From Bostrychus sinensis (lineage: Eukaryota; Chordata; Actinopteri; Gobiiformes; Eleotridae): a stretch of 64,000 nucleotides of DNA. A program made the translations under genes and the position numbers. The DNA is taken from the NCBI GenBank assembly GCA_020698575.1, contig CM036245.1:1015837-1079836 (forward strand). Reading direction: 5' to 3'. This document shows, piece after piece, positions 59,401 through 62,400 of the stretch. Each line of letters starts with the position of its first letter. Positions within the stretch are counted from its first letter, which is position 1. The notes under the pieces are model-generated. The model saw only the letters and a list, made by a program, of their open reading frames with translations, made no database searches and had not been told where the DNA came from.

Positions 59401-62400
59401 TGCACAGACGATAGACACCTACATGAGTCAAATCCACCACTGAGATGGACACCAGCACAGAGAGAATATCGCTCAGGTGTCAGTTGTTTTTCCGTGTAGT
59501 AACCAGGCAGCGTCAGCAGAACACAGCAGAGTCAGGACCTGAACAGGTGATCGTTGTGTTTCAGACCTGGACGAGTGTGAGGACGCTCTGCTCTGTCCCG
59601 GGCAGGAGTGTGTCAACAGCCAGGGCTCATACCGCTGCGTGTCCTGTTCCCCGGGGTTCGGACTGCTCAACAGGGTCTGCACAGGTGAGGCTCACCTGCA
59701 CAGGTAACACCAGAGTCTGCACAGGTAACACCAGAGTCTGCACAGGTAACACCAGAGTCTGTACAGGTAACACCAGAGTCTGCACAGGTAACACCAGAGT
59801 CTGCACAGGTAACACCAGAGTCTGTACAGGTAACACCAGAGTCTGTACAGGTAACACCAGAGTCTGCACAGGTAACACCAGAGTCTGCACAGGTAACACC
59901 AGAGTCTGTACAGGTAACACCAGAGTCTGCACAGGTAACACCAGAGTCTGTACAGGTAACACCAGAGTCTGCACAGGTAACACCAGAGTCTGCACAGGTA
60001 ACACCAGAGTCTGCACAGGTAACACCAGAGTCTGTACAGGTAACACCAGAGTCTGTACAGGTAACACCAGAGTCTGCACAGGTAACACCACAATGCTGAG
60101 TTAATGTCGGTTCTCTCCTCAGATGTTGATGAGTGTCGTCAGGCTCCTTGTACCAATGGTCGCTGCGAAAACACACCTGGAAGTTATCGCTGCACCTGTC
60201 ACCATGGATACAGGCTAAACAACAACACCTGCTCAGGTAAAACTCACCTGCTCAGGTAAAACTCACCTGCTCAGGTAAAACTCACCTGCTCAGATTAGGT
60301 TAAATAATTGACCTTAGTTGTGTTGGGTGTGTTTGTAATGTTATTGAAATGTGTGTCTCTCAGACGTAGACGAGTGCTCGGAGCCCTCCCAGTGCCCGGG
60401 CCAGATGTGCGTGAACACCGTGGGTTCGTACAGATGTGTGTCCTGTAGACCTGGATACAGACTCCACAACAGACAGTGCATCGGTAACTACTGCACAGTA
60501 TACGCTTCTATTCAAAGCCAGTTATCAAAGTAAAAACGTAAACATCTACGCTTAATTATCAAGGTTTTGAAAGGATGAGAAGTTTCAGCACCAACCTCGG
60601 TCCAATCACATAAAAGCTCTGCTCACATTCAAAAAAGAGACGCTTTCATTGGCCGCTGGTCTGTACTGCTTACATTGTTCCAGCTCTGTCTGTACCAGTG
60701 TGGTAGCACCTGAGACCGGTCTTGGTCTTGAGACAATTTTTTTATGGTCTTGGTCTCGTCTTGGTCTCGACTTCAGTATTACTCGGTCTTGGTCTTGGTG
60801 ATTTGGCGGTCTCTGATACTAGACTTCATCACATTAAAGTAAATATTTTTCAGCATCAGAAGAACCAGAAACACGATGTTTGTGGAGTCTGTTGCATTAG
60901 ATCAACCATTCCTGAAGTCAAGACTGCCACCTCCTTAAATTTCCGAAAATCCCACGCGGACCCCTAACAATGAAACTTCACTCTATTATTCAAAAATATT
61001 CAAAAGAATTTGTCATGTTTTTCGCCATAGATTTCTTTAAAAACGTTACACAAAACACTACCTCTTAGCTAAAATTTGTTTGCAGTATTTTTTTAAACAA
61101 ATTTTCTTTGTATGTACGTAAAAATGACAACCTCTGCAGTACCTTCGTGGCCCACCAGGGGACACCGGACTCCACTCTGGGAACCACTGCATTAGAGCGT
61201 TACAATTATTATTAATAATGTACTTGAACCACTTTTTCAAACTTTTCACCTTAATTTAACAAGGTTTGGTCTCAACCTGGTGTCGGTTTGCCTTGGTTTT
61301 GGTCTCGGTCTTTAAAAGTCTCAGTCTCAAACCCCAAAAGTCTCGGCCTTGTCTTGGTCTCGGTTCACTCTGGTCTCTTCTACTTTATAAAACCTTGATA
61401 AGAAAGCTTTCTGTCTAACGACCATTACCTTCACAACACATGATAACCTCACCACACATCCAGAACGTAAACCTTCTCCTGTTCTCATGTTTTTGTGTTC
61501 CTCTGTTGTTGTGTTCTCATGTTTTTGTGTTCCTCTGTTGTTGTGTTCTCGTGTTTTTGTGTTCCTCTGTTGTTGTTTTCTCATGTTTTTGTGTTCCTCT
61601 GTCGTTGTGTTCTCATGTTTTTGTGTTCCTCTGTCGTTGTGTTCTCATGTTTTTGTGTTCCTCTGTTGTTGTGGTCTCATGTTTTTGTGTTCCTCTGTTG
61701 TTGTGGTCTCATGTTTTTGTGTTCCTCTGTTGTTGTGGTCTCATGTTTTTGTGTTCCTCTGTTGTTGTGGTCTCATGTTTTTGTGTTCCTCTGTTGTTGT
61801 GGTCTCATGTTTTTGTGTTCCTCTGTTGTTGTGTTCTCATGTTTTTGTGTTCCTCTGTTGTTGTGGTCTCATGTTTTTGTGTTCCTCTGTTGTTGTGGTC
61901 TCATGTTTTTGTGTTCCTCTGTTGTTGTGTTCTCATGTTTTTGTGTTCCTCTGTCGTTGTGTTCTCATGTTTTTGTTCCTCTGTTGTTGTGTTCTCATGT
62001 TTTTGTGTTCCTCTGTTGTTGTGGTCTCATGTTTTTGTGTTCCTCTGTTGTTGTGTTCTCATGTTTTTGTGTTCCTCTGTTGTTGTGTTCTCATGTTTTT
62101 GTGTTCCTCTGTTGTTGTGTTCTCATGTTTTTGTGTTCCTCTGTTGTTGTGTTCTCATGTTTTTGTGTTCCTGTGTTGTTGTGTTCTCATGTTTTTGTGT
62201 TCCTGTGTTGTTGTGTTCTCATGTTTTTGTGTTCCTCTGTTGTTGTGTGTGTCAGATGTAAACGAGTGTGAGGAGAGACAGCCCTGCCCGGGACAGAAGT
62301 GTGTGAACTCTGAAGGATCCTACAGCTGCGTGTCCTGCTCCGAGGGCTACAGCTCCGTCAACGGACTCTGCACCGGTAACAACTCTATCATAAAGAAGAG

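Noticed and set aside
59445..60104. Plus-strand VCTGNTR repeat protein and its antisense partners
   Set aside because: The 21-bp donor repeat is divisible by three and stop-free in some frames. It is out of frame with the cbEGF exon it overlaps.
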